This document shows, in pieces, positions 1-10,230 of a stretch of DNA of 64,000 nt. Position 1 is the stretch's first letter, and the number at the start of each line of letters is the position of its first letter. Position numbers and translations under genes: made by a program. The stretch comes from Stramonita haemastoma. Its lineage: Eukaryota > Mollusca > Gastropoda > Neogastropoda > Muricidae. The notes beneath the pieces were generated by a model. The model was not told the origin of the DNA and made no database searches. It saw nothing but the letters and a program-made list of their open reading frames with translations. The stretch spans positions 58,762,316 through 58,826,315 of the forward strand of contig CM060324.1 of assembly GCA_030674155.1 (NCBI GenBank), written 5' to 3'.

Positions 1-101
1 AGATGAATTTTTAATCTGCTTTTGTACCGGGGTTTCAACTTGATATTAAAATGAGAAAGGCATTGGATCTTCTTCAATCATCACAAAAGAGTGCATTGAT
101 G

Positions 102-137
<36 letters not shown>

Positions 138-152
138 GGGGGGGGGGGGGGC
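102..152. repeat. CT microsatellite followed by an 18-nt G run
   Basis: About 16 CT dinucleotides run directly into 18 consecutive G bases (about 135-152), just upstream of the 298-codon ORF. The length of both tracts is likely to be uncertain in any assembly. Confidence 0.95.
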
Positions 153-223
153 CTCACGAGAAGTGAAGCGGACAGGGCGTACATTTTCTGTGAGCAGCAG
201 TAAAACTAGAAATTCATTCAAAA

Positions 224-1120
224 ATGCCAGTTACTGGACTTCCAGCGGCTGTGGAGAGGACCTTAGGCGCCCTGCTGACCGACAATGCAGTTTCCAGCTG
301 GAAAGTGGCAGGAGAAGGGGACAGCGTGGTTTTTGTCTTGCGACTGAAACCAGTGGACACAACAGTGTCAACCAACATGGCGGATCCAACAGTGAATCGC
401 AGCACACAAGCACAGTACTACAGGAAAAAATCGTTTTCTCAAAGACGACGAGATGTTGAACGGTCTCGAAAGCATAAAGAGAAGCAGGCAAGTGTTGTGT
501 GTGAAAGTGACTGTGTCCTCAGTGCCTTGAGTCTGCCTGACAGTGGAGTAGAACAGGGGAATACAGCATGTGTAGATACACATGGAATAGACCTACCAAC
601 AACACACACACAGGACATCAACACAAAAACATCAGTTAAGTTGCCATCATCGGTTGATTTAGAACCTCCCTGTATGTCTGATTGTAGTGACTGTGCTGAT
701 ATGTGTGTTTTGGAGCCTGAGGTGAACAATGATAATATTGTTGGTGCATTCGACACAAGAAATGTCAAACAGTACGTGGCTACTCTAACTGATAGATCCG
801 TACAGAGAAGGCTAAGAGACAGACAAAGAAATACACACTTTAGAAAATCCGTGCTACATCATTCAGACGGTGAAGATATTGTGACGTGTGAGTCAGACGA
901 CATTGTGATCCAGTGCGCATGCCAACCAGACACTGAGCCAGTATGTGTGTACTGGTTTGTCAAACAGCAAGAGAAAAACATGCTAAAAGAGGAACGTGTC
1001 AAACTCGCCAGTTTGCGGAATGGGAAGCGTATCCAGAACACACTACACACGGAGACCCTATCGTGTGCTTCAAGGGACTTAGCGACACTTAGAGACCTAT
1101 TACAGCAGTCTCTTGGCTAG
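224..1120 (+). CDS. Single-exon hypothetical protein, 298 aa, probably part of a dispersed retroposon
   Basis: An uninterrupted 298-codon frame runs from ATG at 224 (context AAAAATG, A at -3) to TAG at 1118-1120. I do not recognise a named family. The first ~45 residues form a compact non-repetitive segment (starts MPVTGLPAAVERT, contains SSWKVAGEGDSVVFVLRL). Residues ~60-90 are strongly basic with the pattern QYYRKKSFSQRRRDVERSRK, which recalls multicopy uncharacterised proteins of marine invertebrates; that resemblance is from memory and unchecked. The middle is acidic and Ser/Cys-rich. The C-terminal part carries a Cys cluster (CESDD...CACQPDTEPVCVYWF) and a Leu-rich end (DLATLRDLLQQSLG). 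There is no intron, no signal peptide and no membrane segment. Ordinary codon usage in a microsatellite-rich setting argues that it is or recently was coding. The hexamer-repeat tail 240 bp downstream suggests a retroposed copy or a non-autonomous element with a gag-like ORF. Confidence 0.55.
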   Translation: MPVTGLPAAVERTLGALLTDNAVSSWKVAGEGDSVVFVLRLKPVDTTVSTNMADPTVNRSTQAQYYRKKSFSQRRRDVERSRKHKEKQASVVCESDCVLSALSLPDSGVEQGNTACVDTHGIDLPTTHTQDINTKTSVKLPSSVDLEPPCMSDCSDCADMCVLEPEVNNDNIVGAFDTRNVKQYVATLTDRSVQRRLRDRQRNTHFRKSVLHHSDGEDIVTCESDDIVIQCACQPDTEPVCVYWFVKQQEKNMLKEERVKLASLRNGKRIQNTLHTETLSCASRDLATLRDLLQQSLG

Positions 1121-1372
1121 GCCTAGCCTAGACCTAAGGGTGTGTTTGTGACAAAGACTGGACGAAAGAAAGGCTCGGAATGCCGTAACATATCTGGACA
1201 GTAAAGAGTTTGTGTCTCGATGTACATTACTAATCAATGCTGTGGTTTCCATGGCTTGGAGTAGCGTCGTGTGTCAGCTTAAAGCAATTATCGTTATCGT
1301 TATTCGGCAACCCCCTTCATGTATGGGCCAATGGCCTTTTTTCATGAATAAACCTTTCGAGTTCGAGTTCGA

Positions 1373-1373
<1 letters not shown>
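1121..1373 (+). other. 3' trailer of the 298-codon ORF with poly(A) signal and TTCGAG hexamer tail
   Basis: After the stop come about 225 bp of unique sequence, an AATAAA signal at 1347-1352, and then three copies of TTCGAG (1356-1373) running straight into a CT microsatellite. Short tandem repeats at the 3' end, in place of poly(A), are typical of several non-LTR elements. The other retroposons in this window also end in short repeats. Confidence 0.45.
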
Positions 1374-1449
<76 letters not shown>

Positions 1450-1500
1450 CACACACACACACACACACACACACACGGTCACACACACACACACACACTG
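1374..1500. repeat. Compound CT / CA microsatellite
   Basis: About 20 CT units continue into about 40 CA units broken by single TG and GG interruptions. The sequence 1501-1696 is pyrimidine-rich (CCTCTC, CTTCCC) with no feature I can name. Confidence 0.95.
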
Positions 1501-1694
1501 ATAATCTCCCTCCCACCCCCCGTTCCCTCTTCAGTACACTGCTACCCTCTCACCTTGTCTCTTTCCCTTTTCACTAGTCTTGCCCTACCCACAGCGGCCA
1601 CCCCTCTCCCTCGCACACTGTTTCTCCCCCCTTCCCTCTTCACTAGTTTCCCCACCCAATCTCCATCCTCTTGTCTTTCTTCCCCTCTTCACTG

Positions 1695-1696
<2 letters not shown>

Positions 1697-1748
<52 letters not shown>

Positions 1749-1810
1749 ACACAGAGTCACACACACACACACACACACATACACACACACACACACACAC
1801 TGACACAGAG

Positions 1811-1859
<49 letters not shown>
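1697..1859. repeat. CA microsatellite with duplicated interruption
   Basis: About 160 bp of CA repeat contain the same non-CA interruption, CTGACACAGAGTC, twice (about 1746 and 1800), so a whole block was duplicated by unequal exchange or slippage. Confidence 0.95.
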
Positions 1860-1860
<1 letters not shown>

Positions 1861-2289
1861 GCTTTTGTATAATGGAAAGAAATTGGAAGGGGGATGAGCA
1901 AACAAGAGGTGAAAAAAGCCAATTAGAAAAAAAGAAAATAAAAGACGTTTATTCTTCCCGTTGAAAAAGTGTGTCACGAACAACGGGCAAAAATACTGAA
2001 ACTCAGTGAAAAATACTGAAAATTGCCATGAAAATACTGAAATCAGTAGTAAGGGGGTGCACAGGTCTGATATTCTATTATTTTTTTTTATGTTCTATAC
2101 CACTTTATGTCACAGAAGATTTCTCTGAGTGAAATTCGGACTGCTCTCCCCAGGGAGAGAGCGTCACCACAAGTGCAGCGCCTACCCAATATATTTTTTT
2201 TCCAAATATATACAGCCCCGAGCTGCCCTGGGGACTCCCAACTCCCCAATTTTTCCTCAGGGATGGTGTCTAAACACAACACCTGTGAG
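1860..2289 (-). repeat. Low-complexity sequence and degenerate SINE-like repeat
   Basis: No gene seen. The stretch from about 2107 (CACAGAAGATTTCTCTGAG...) with a balanced CCCCAGGGAGAG block and a later TTCCTCAGGGATGG resembles the reverse complement of a dispersed gastropod SINE body, strongly diverged. Confidence 0.35.
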
Positions 2290-2445
2290 CATGCTGGGGG
2301 TTTTTTCTTATAATTTTGTCATCCGTTCCTACCGACACACAATGGCCTACTCTTCCTAAAGGTGGAACAGGGTTTTAACGTGTGCGCAAGATGTTCTGCG
2401 GGTGTTCACACATGGGGCCTCAGTTTATAGTCTCGTTGGAATGAC
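2290..2445 (-). repeat. SINE family A, 3' part (reverse)
   Basis: Matches the reverse complement of the family A body at 3,053-3,375: TTTTGTCATCCGTTCC, GGCCTACTCTTCC, GCGCAAGATGTTCTGC and a TTATAGTCTCGTTGGAATGA block are all in the same order as in the other copies. Confidence 0.7.
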
Positions 2446-2504
2446 TTGGGAGGTCTGAATGGTTGGAAGGGAGCTCCTCTCCTGCACCTGTGTTCTGGCC
2501 CAGC

Positions 2505-2890
2505 TCTCTTACATTCAGATTCTCTGAACACAGATTGCCCCCAGATTCCACATTTCATCAAGAAATCGGGTCAGACACACATGCTCGCTGGCCTTTTCCT
2601 CCTTCTAAGTACATACTTGACTGACTTTGACTTATGCCTGTGGATTCCCGTGGGAACATAGGGCCACAACAAAACTCCTCCAACGGACTCGGTTCTGGGA
2701 GATCCTCTTCAGCTCGGCCCACGTCATTCCGGCAGTACATACTAGCAGCTATAATTACTTCCAGACTCTCACAGGATTCTCCTTCTAGCCTGATAGAGCT
2801 TTGACATGTGGTAGCAATTAGTGGAGGTCACTGCCTAATGGAAAACTACTGTTTGGGATTCAGGGGAGGGAATGATTAATCCCAGGTCGG
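2505..2890 (+). repeat. Dispersed repeat family D, copy 1, split by a LINE insertion
   Basis: Colinear with 42,180-42,500: ATTCAGATTCTCTGAACACA, TTTTCCTCCTTCTAAGTACAT, GCAGCTATAATTACTTCC and GTGGTAGCAATTAGTG occur in the same order. The copy is interrupted by a 116-bp insertion (2618-2733) absent from copy 2, flanked by a 10-bp direct repeat. Family unknown; the second copy begins with a tRNA-like head. Confidence 0.75.
2618..2733 (-). mobile_element. 5'-truncated non-LTR retrotransposon 3' end with target-site duplication
   Basis: On the minus strand this reads as a LINE C-terminus: an open frame ending RVRWRSFVVALCSHGNPQA and a stop, followed by a short AGTCAA-type tail. The insertion is bounded by AGTACATACT at 2608-2617 and 2734-2743. 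The homologous site in the other family D copy (42,284-42,293) is empty. This is a dead-on-arrival insertion, related to but different from the full-length element at 43.7 kb. Confidence 0.75.
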
Positions 2891-3052
2891 GACAAAAAGG
2901 GCTAGGCTGCTTTCTATGATCTGCAGCAACTCTTGTTCTTCCAGAAGACACACACATGGAGCGGATCTACCTGCCATGCCTTGGGCCATAATGCTAGGGG
3001 TTACATATGAAACTTTCTACTAGACTAGTGCAGTGAGGCTAAAAACCAAGAG

Positions 3053-3380
3053 TAGGGATAGCCTAGTGGTCATAACATTGCGCTCGCAATTTGACAACCT
3101 GGGTTCGATTCCCGTTCGAGGAGATTTTCTCTCCTCGAGTTAACATCAGTGCTGACTCCACTCTCCCCAAAGTCCTTTGGATATGACTCTAAACCGAGGC
3201 CCTGTGTGTGAACGCACGCAAAAGCATCTTGCGCACACATTAAATCCTGTTCCGCTTTTTGTAAGAGTAGGCCATCGTGTGCCAGTGGGAACAGATATTT
3301 ACAAAACTGCACACACACAGGGACTGGACATAAAAAAGTACAAGAGTGCTTATTCCATTGTCCTTGATATAAAAGTATTA
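3053..3380 (+). repeat. SINE family A, full-length copy with tRNA-like head
   Basis: The head (GGGATAGCCTAGTGGTC ... GGGTTCGATTCCC) carries RNA polymerase III box A- and box B-like sequences. The body has GAGTTAACATCAGTGCTGAC, ACCGAGGCCC, AACGCACGC, ATCCTGTTCCGC and GGCCATCGTGTGCC, and it ends in a short AT-rich tail (CTTGATATAAAAG). I count at least 12 full or partial copies in the window, in both orientations. The tRNA head is part of the SINE, not a tRNA gene. Confidence 0.85.
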
Positions 3381-3649
3381 AAAAAAAGAATAAAAGAGTA
3401 GTGGGCTAAAAACGAAGTATTTTGTTCCTGGTCTGAAGCCAGACACCCCCTCCTCCAGAACGCGAGTTGTGGTTTGTATGCTAGTCTTTCAGATGAGATG
3501 ATAAACCAAGGTCCCATGTATAACATCAAGTACAATTTGCATGTTAAAAAAAACAACCTAAAAAACCCATGGTAATAACAGAGTGGACTCTGGAATAAAT
3601 TCAGGAGAAAAAAAAAAACCATAACACCACTGTCATAGGAAAACATGTG

Positions 3650-3905
3650 TCCATGGTGTAAAGGTAAAGGTGTCCCATAACCTATGTGGTCGTAGGGGAG
3701 TGAGGCATCAGAGACCTCAGCTTCTCTAGGGGCCAGCATATTGAGGGCGCGCCCATCTCCTCTCCCTCGCTGCTTACCTTCCCTGACCCTAAAGAGGGCA
3801 GGTACCCATTTTCAACTGGGGGGACTGTACTGAAGCCAAATGGTCACCCATCCAATTTGCATCCACGCGCTTGATGCTGCTTAACCTTATGTATCCATGG
3901 TCATA
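3650..3905 (-). repeat. SINE family B (tRNA head / 5S-like), reverse, 5'-truncated
   Basis: Reverse complement of the family B body at 26,046-26,345: AAAGGTAAAGGTGTCCC, GTAGGGGAG, AGACCTCAGCTTCTCTAGGG, GAGGGCAGGTACCCAT and a degenerate 5S-like GATGCTGCTTAAC. The tRNA-like head is not visible here. Confidence 0.8.
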
Positions 3906-6900
3906 AGTTAAAAGAAAAGAAAAAAAAGATGGCAACCCTTTTTCTCTGGACAAAACAGCCCCACTTTTACACAGAGAAATCATCTGTGACTGAAAGTGCT
4001 GTATATAAAATAGACCACACAGTCTTCATGCATTCAAACATACACTCCACACTACAGACAAATCTTCACACCAGAGCATGCTTTTCCATGATACTTATAT
4101 TGATTGGAAAACCAGTTGCACAATGGACATTGATGAACATCGTGACAGCCCTCCCCCCACCCCCTCCCCCAACCTTGAATAACAAACAAATGACATCCTG
4201 TCAAATACAAAAAGATAGTATGCAACACAGACTTTGAAAAAATAAATATATGTAGTGTCAATACTTCAAGCAATGGAATTCTAAATAAAGGCTGATAAAT
4301 TTTCTTGGAGCTAGAAGCTTAGATTTTTTTTTTTTTAATGATTTTTTTTTTTTTAGACCGGTCTTTTGAAACCGACTTACGAAATGCTTTCTTTTCAAAG
4401 TAAAATAAGCATGAAAACTACATGAAGAAGGCAAGAGGCAGAAGAAAGATCAGCAATCTATATATAATCAAAAGCTCTGATGGTAAATTTGTGCTTCGTC
4501 TATGGCTCAAACCCATCAAAATCAGATCCCTTGCGACAACTCATAAATAAGCTCTCAGAAAATGGCAAAGCATCTAATGGTAAGACTGTGAAGCTTTTCA
4601 GGGTTTTTCCCTTTTTTCATGTTGTACACTTCAATTCCATTATCCTCGACATAAAAGAATGAAATATAAAAAATTTAAATCAAATAAAAAATATCAAATG
4701 AAATTCATAATTAAAGATCTGGTTCTGGGAACACATAAAACTTGTTCCACTGGGAAACGCAATGGAAAGCCACTACGTAAGATCTGCAAGTGTATGTAAG
4801 TCTATGCAGAACAACAAGTTTCTTTCCTAAAAGTAGGGGAGGAAAAAAAGCATCAGTACCACAGATTCCACCCCGTCTGTGGGTCAGTGTTTCTAACTCG
4901 GCCAATGCCCTCACCATGACAGTCGTGTGGTCAGCACTCTCAGGGCTGAGTCATGGAGGTAACAGCTGAAAATGCATCACACGTTTGCAACGAGACTCCC
5001 GTGTTTTGTTTTTCTCCCTCACAACAACAACAAAAAAGTAAACAGTCACATCTAGCACCCCAAATCTGGTATTGTTCCTCCACAGCTGGCTGGCACTACA
5101 AGCACAACACAACAACAACAGCAACAACAACAAAGCATCTAGTTAAAGCTGTAGAAATATGGCGGTGAATAAAAAAGATCAAACCCAAAAATACCCGATT
5201 TTGGTGTAATCGATCACAGTGGTTGAGAGAGACATCCACGAGGACAAAGGGACAGTCACCAGCAACTGAAGCCCACTACCCCCCCCCCCCCCCCCCCCCC
5301 GTCACCCCCACCCCCTTTCCCACCCACCCAACGTAATAGACATGGGTAATACAGGAACACATCTGTCGACAAATAAGAAGTAGCGTTGCACTGATTATGG
5401 ATGAGAACAACTTCAAAAACATCAACAGAAGGGCACATTCAACTAACCCTCCACACGGTCCCAGCAAAAAAAACCCAAACAAACCCCAAAAAACCCACAA
5501 ACATTCACACATGTAAGAGCAAACGCATGATTTCCATACATACCCTTGTGTACATGCACACAGCACCGCACGTCTACTGAGCAAACTGATACAAACTGAT
5601 ACATACAAGGAAAAAAAAAAGCCCAACTGATACATAAACAAAATAATACTCTGATTTGCACTCTGCCAGGCACAGTGCTGTAACTCCTTTCACATGGTGT
5701 GGTGCACTATAGGACATTTTGATTGCACTGTGTGTGTGTTTCTCTCTCTCTGTCATGTCCTCTACCAATAGCCATATCACGGTTCAAACTGGACTAGAAA
5801 ATATACTCATGGTCAACTTAAAACAAGAGTAAAACCCCATCCTCAGTGGAGGGGGGAACAAAGCATACCAACATGTGTAATACCAACCTTTCCCAAACAA
5901 CAAAAAACAGACGGGAAATTGTGTCCTAATAAATATGCCGAGATTTCTGGAACATAACGACGACACAGGAAAACAAACCAAATGCATGTAGTAGAGATTT
6001 CAAAACAAAACAGCAGAGAAAAAAGTATCATCAACATACACTGAGATTTCCAAAACAACACTCTCCAGTAACCCTGGAAAGCCAGAGAGCAAATAGAAAA
6101 AAAAATTGCAACACTGATTTCTGAGTGTTTAAAAACAGCACAAATTTAACATACAACAACAAAACAGAATCGACTAAGTAATCGGGAGAACAACCTTCAT
6201 ACCCAGACAATGGCATGGAATTGCAATAAAAAAAATCCAAACCACTTTCTACACTATAATTGAGGGATTTCACATCACAACTGGAGATCAAATGAACTCT
6301 TGTCCACAGGAAAAAAAAAAATTTACAAACACAATAAAAGAAAACCAAACCAAATTCATACACGTACACATACACTTCGTCCTCCACCTGTCCCCCCCTC
6401 CCCCCTCCCCAAATAAAAAAAAAAATCAACAATAAAGATAAGCTATGCCCTTTTTAAAAACGAGGACAAAGCTTTATCAAATACATTTTTGTGGCCATAC
6501 CTGGCTGTGACATCACTGCACTGGTCATGATCAGAATAGATCTGTTCACAGTTCCACACATGACATGTACAGAGGAGAGAAAAACATCAGTTTACCAGGG
6601 ACAGACAGCTCTTTCAGTTCAATATCAAGTATCGAACAATCAATTTTTCCGTGCGTGTGTGTGTGTGTGGAGTGAGTGTGTGTGTGTGAATTTATTGATA
6701 CTCTTTGTAAATGGTTACATGGTGTGAATGATCTGAATACAAGTGCTGTGATTTCTTTTCACAAGATATATTGTTATATCTGTATATTATTATTATCACG
6801 ATTTGGATTTCGTTTATTGAGCAATGAAGATGATAAGAGTCATTGCACACAATTTCTTTTTTAATCCATTTATACACAAACAATGTACGAGCCAAGGTAA

Positions 6901-7240
6901 AATCTCGGAATTATCAAAAAACGATAACTCTTGCACATAGTCTCCCTTGACTGTTCACTTCCCCTTCCCAAAGCAAAGGTCAAAATGTAAACAGGTCTGT
7001 GTTCCTCTCACTCAAGGCATCCTGTTTTTCCACTTTTAAACTTCAAACATTTCTTTTTTTTTTTTTTTATAGCCCTACTGCAACTGCCAGTGGTGTAGCC
7101 TGAGCCCTGACTGCTGTGTGATCATCATGGATTTTCAGTCTGTTTGAAAAGGAGGATGGGAGAGGGGGGGGATACATACACATGTGTGTCAAAACCTGGT
7201 CAGCAACAATCTGCAACAGGTATCTGTCATTAATGTATCT
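3906..7240. other. Gene-free A/C-rich interval
   Basis: No coding exon recognised on either strand. Poly(A) and AAC/AAAC-rich runs dominate the plus strand, so the minus strand is T/G-rich like the TTBK introns. It contains a C run at 5280-5300, many short A runs, and a TG-rich patch at 6653-6690. A possible family A tail fragment lies near 4,635-4,665 (ATTATCCTCGACATAAAAG). Confidence 0.6.
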
Positions 7241-7372
7241 GTATCACACACACACACCGCACGATCACACACACACACACACACACACATCTGGAAATAA
7301 AATTTTGACTTTGACTTTGAACAGCAACACAACACCTGCACAACACGAACAACACACACACACACACACTAC
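7241..7372. repeat. CA microsatellites
   Basis: Short CA blocks at about 7245-7290 and 7350-7368 separated by GACTTTGACTTTGAACAGC. The CTTTGACTTTGA piece resembles the short-repeat tails of retroposons elsewhere in the window. Confidence 0.8.
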
Positions 7373-9337
7373 AGCAGATAGGCTCAAACGTCTGCATGTC
7401 ATTTCCACTTGTTTGAATTATGGTCAACAGTACAGAGCGAGAATCACCAGCATGTCTTCAATGTTTCTTTTCAAAATATTTCTCTTACTCTTTAAAAAAA
7501 ATTTTCTGACACCTGACTACATTGATTAAAATTTTAAAAATTATTTTCTAAATAATTTTATAAATTATATTTTTTTGTTCTGTTTATTTCACATTATTTT
7601 AAGTCAACAGTCTAGCCAGCCTATCTACTGTGTTTACTCACCTTCCTCACATCCATGCCCCCCCCCCCCCCAAAAAAAAAATTCACTTGTCTGTGTTTCT
7701 CTTCATCATCATCATCTTTTTCCCCCCTCGTGCACCCCCCTCCCTCCCTCTCCTAACTTCCCTCTCCTCTCCCCCATTATCTTCATATTTTTAACGTTAT
7801 GCACATTTGTAATGAAATCCATGACTCCACACTCACAACACCATTTTTATAAGCCTGGGGGAAATAGCTTTTCATTTCACTTCAGGCAGAAAAAGAGAAA
7901 GGAGAATGATCATCAACAGGGCTTCAAGGCATTGTGCTATCACGATTATCTTCAATGTGTTCCACTTTCTTTGTGCCCTCTTACAAACATGTCATTCATC
8001 AGTGTGGATTTCCTTCACAAACTTCACCATAAAAATTCTGCATTTGTGTTGTCTTCACTAAAATGTTTTCAAAAACTTCATCATCACTAATACTGATAAA
8101 TCATATGCCACACACACACACACACCACAAAGGTTAACCCGATACAAAACTGCCATTTTAACTGAAAAATCTAAGTATCACAATAAACAGCGTGATCAAG
8201 CAATATAAATAAACTGACGGAAGTTGCACAAATAAACAATCATGGCAGCTAACTGAACTGCAAACTCTCTGGCTTTTTCACAAATCATTCTACCACTCAC
8301 AAACTGAGGGATTTGCGTACAATGTCGGTTTAATTTGAATCTAACATACACTGCTCAACTGAAACAACGTTAATTCCATTATAAAATATATTCATGTAAA
8401 CTATACATACTGAATGAAAAACAGCTAAAAAAAAAAAAAAAAAAAAAAGCAATGCTCACAATATCAAAAAATGTGCTATAAAAAAAATCTATTAAAAAAT
8501 AAACTTCCACTTAAACATATACTGGAAAAAACAATGTCCGGTGCTATCTACAATAATGCCGACAACCTTTTTAAAAAAATCTTTTAAAGTTTTAGGTCAA
8601 CTCTTATTAACATCCAATTTAATTAAACAACCATATAAAAAGAAAAACCCACCAATCCACCTAGCAAAAAACAAAATTAGATCAGACAAACACAGCACAT
8701 AAAAAGTAAATACTTTGGAAAGGAAGGAGGGGGGGGGGGATGTCAAACTGTGATAAAATATACCCCCAACCCCCCTAGCGCCCCCCCCCCCCCCAAAAAA
8801 AAAAACACACAAAAAACAAAACAACAACAAAAAAGCAACAAGCGTTCTAGCAAAAAAAACAACAACACTTGCTTCAAAAATAGTGAGACAGAAACCAAAA
8901 AGAGACAAAAAAATGCTTACATAATTTTGCCTTAAACAACTAGTCAAACAGTCAAGTCCATGTCCAACACACTCTATGAACCACAAGGAATGCCCGACAC
9001 TCAAGTTTCCCACAACGGCAAGAGGCAGACCTGAGGTCCAGGAACTGAACTTGGTCTGACTTCTCCCAGCACTCCTTGAGGAGTCCATGGAAGGAGCCTA
9101 CACTGGCATGGGGAAGTCTGAACTCGACGGAGCCCATCCCTCCAGGTAGCCAGATGCATGCTAGGTATGTTCTGTGTCTGTCATCTATGGCACCAGCTTT
9201 GCGTGGCCTCCTATTCTACTCATTTTAGGCAGATGTGGTTTTGATATGTGCGCAAGATGTTCTGCAAGAGTTTGTATGTGGGATTTTGGGTTTATAGTGT
9301 AACTGGAAAGTGAAGGAGAATGGAGTCAGTATGAATA
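7373..9337. other. Gene-free interval with homopolymer runs and repeat fragments
   Basis: No gene seen. Features are a C run then A run at about 7658-7680, a poly(A) run at 8430-8448, a G run near 8730, and C/A runs near 8780. At 9100-9235 the sequence (GATGCATGCTAGGTATGTTC) resembles 19,580-19,610 (GGTGCATGCTGGGTATGTTTG), an unnamed dispersed repeat. A family A fragment in reverse sits at about 9240-9310 (GTGCGCAAGATGTTCTGC). Confidence 0.5.
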
Positions 9338-9339
9338 TT

Positions 9340-10005
9340 AACAGAACTCCTGGGGGAAAATATCCCTAAACTCCTGGGGGAAAAATATCCCTAAACTCCT
9401 GGGGGAAATATCCCAAAACTCCTGGGGGAAAATATCCCAAAACTCCTGGGGGGAAATATCCCAAAACTCCTGGGGGAAAATATCCCAAAACTCCTGGGGG
9501 AAATATCCCAAAACTCCTGGGGGGAAATATCCCAAAACTCCTGGGGGGGGGGGGGGGGGGGGGGGGGAAATATCCCAAAACTCCTGGGGGGAAATATCCC
9601 AAAACTCCTAGGGGAAAATATCCATAAACTCCTTGGGGGGAAGTATCCCAAAACTCCTGGGGGAAAATATCCCAAAACTCCTGGGTGGGGAAATATCCCA
9701 AAACTCCTGGGGGGAAATATCCCAAAACTCCGGGGGGGGGGAAATATCCATAAACTCCGGGGGGGGGGGGGGGGGGGGGGGGGGATTTCCATAAACTCCT
9801 AGGGGGAAAATGTCTATAAACTCCTGGGGGAAAAATGTCTATAAACTCCTGGGGGAAAAATGTCTATAAACTCCTGCGGGAAAAATATCTATAAACTCCT
9901 TGAAGGGGGGGGGGGGGGAATATCCATTAACTCCTTGGGGGAAAATATCCCTAAACTCCTTAGGAAAAATATCCCTAAACTCCTGGTGGGAAATATCCAT
10001 AAACA
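9340..10005. repeat. 24-bp minisatellite with very long G runs
   Basis: About 26 units of roughly ACTCCTGGGGGAAAATATCCCAA (about 24 bp) in tandem. Several units have expanded G tracts, including 25 G (9543-9567) and 26 G (about 9759-9784). Because the period is divisible by three, every frame shows a repeated eight-residue peptide on the minus strand, but this is a repeat artefact, not a gene. Each unit on the minus strand contains TATTTTCCCCCAG followed by G, a splice-acceptor-like string. Confidence 0.95.
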
Positions 10006-10079
10006 GACACCTCAGCCAAGACTCTGCCCTCTTCCTTCAGCTACTGTGCTGTGGGATTTTAACTCTGCCATTCTGAAAA

Positions 10080-10230
10080 AAATAAAATAAAATAATAAAT
10101 AAAATAAAAATAAAATAAATAATAATAATAAAATAAAATAAACAAAACAAAACAAACACCCCCCCCTCCCCCCCCCCCCCCCCAAAAAAAAAACAACCCC
10201 AACACAAAACAAAAACAAAACTCTGCCATT
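10080..10230. repeat. AATAAA-type low-complexity tract and C run
   Basis: AAATAAAATAATAAAT-type sequence (10,080-10,150) is followed by C runs (10,157-10,183) and an A run. The tract is bracketed by two copies of AACTCTGCCATTCTGAA (about 10,060 and 10,218), so the low-complexity block lies inside a local duplication. Confidence 0.8.

Noticed and set aside
9338..9792. Repeated GYFPPGVL-type protein on the minus strand
   Set aside because: By-product of the G-rich 24-bp minisatellite, with frame changes at each G run.
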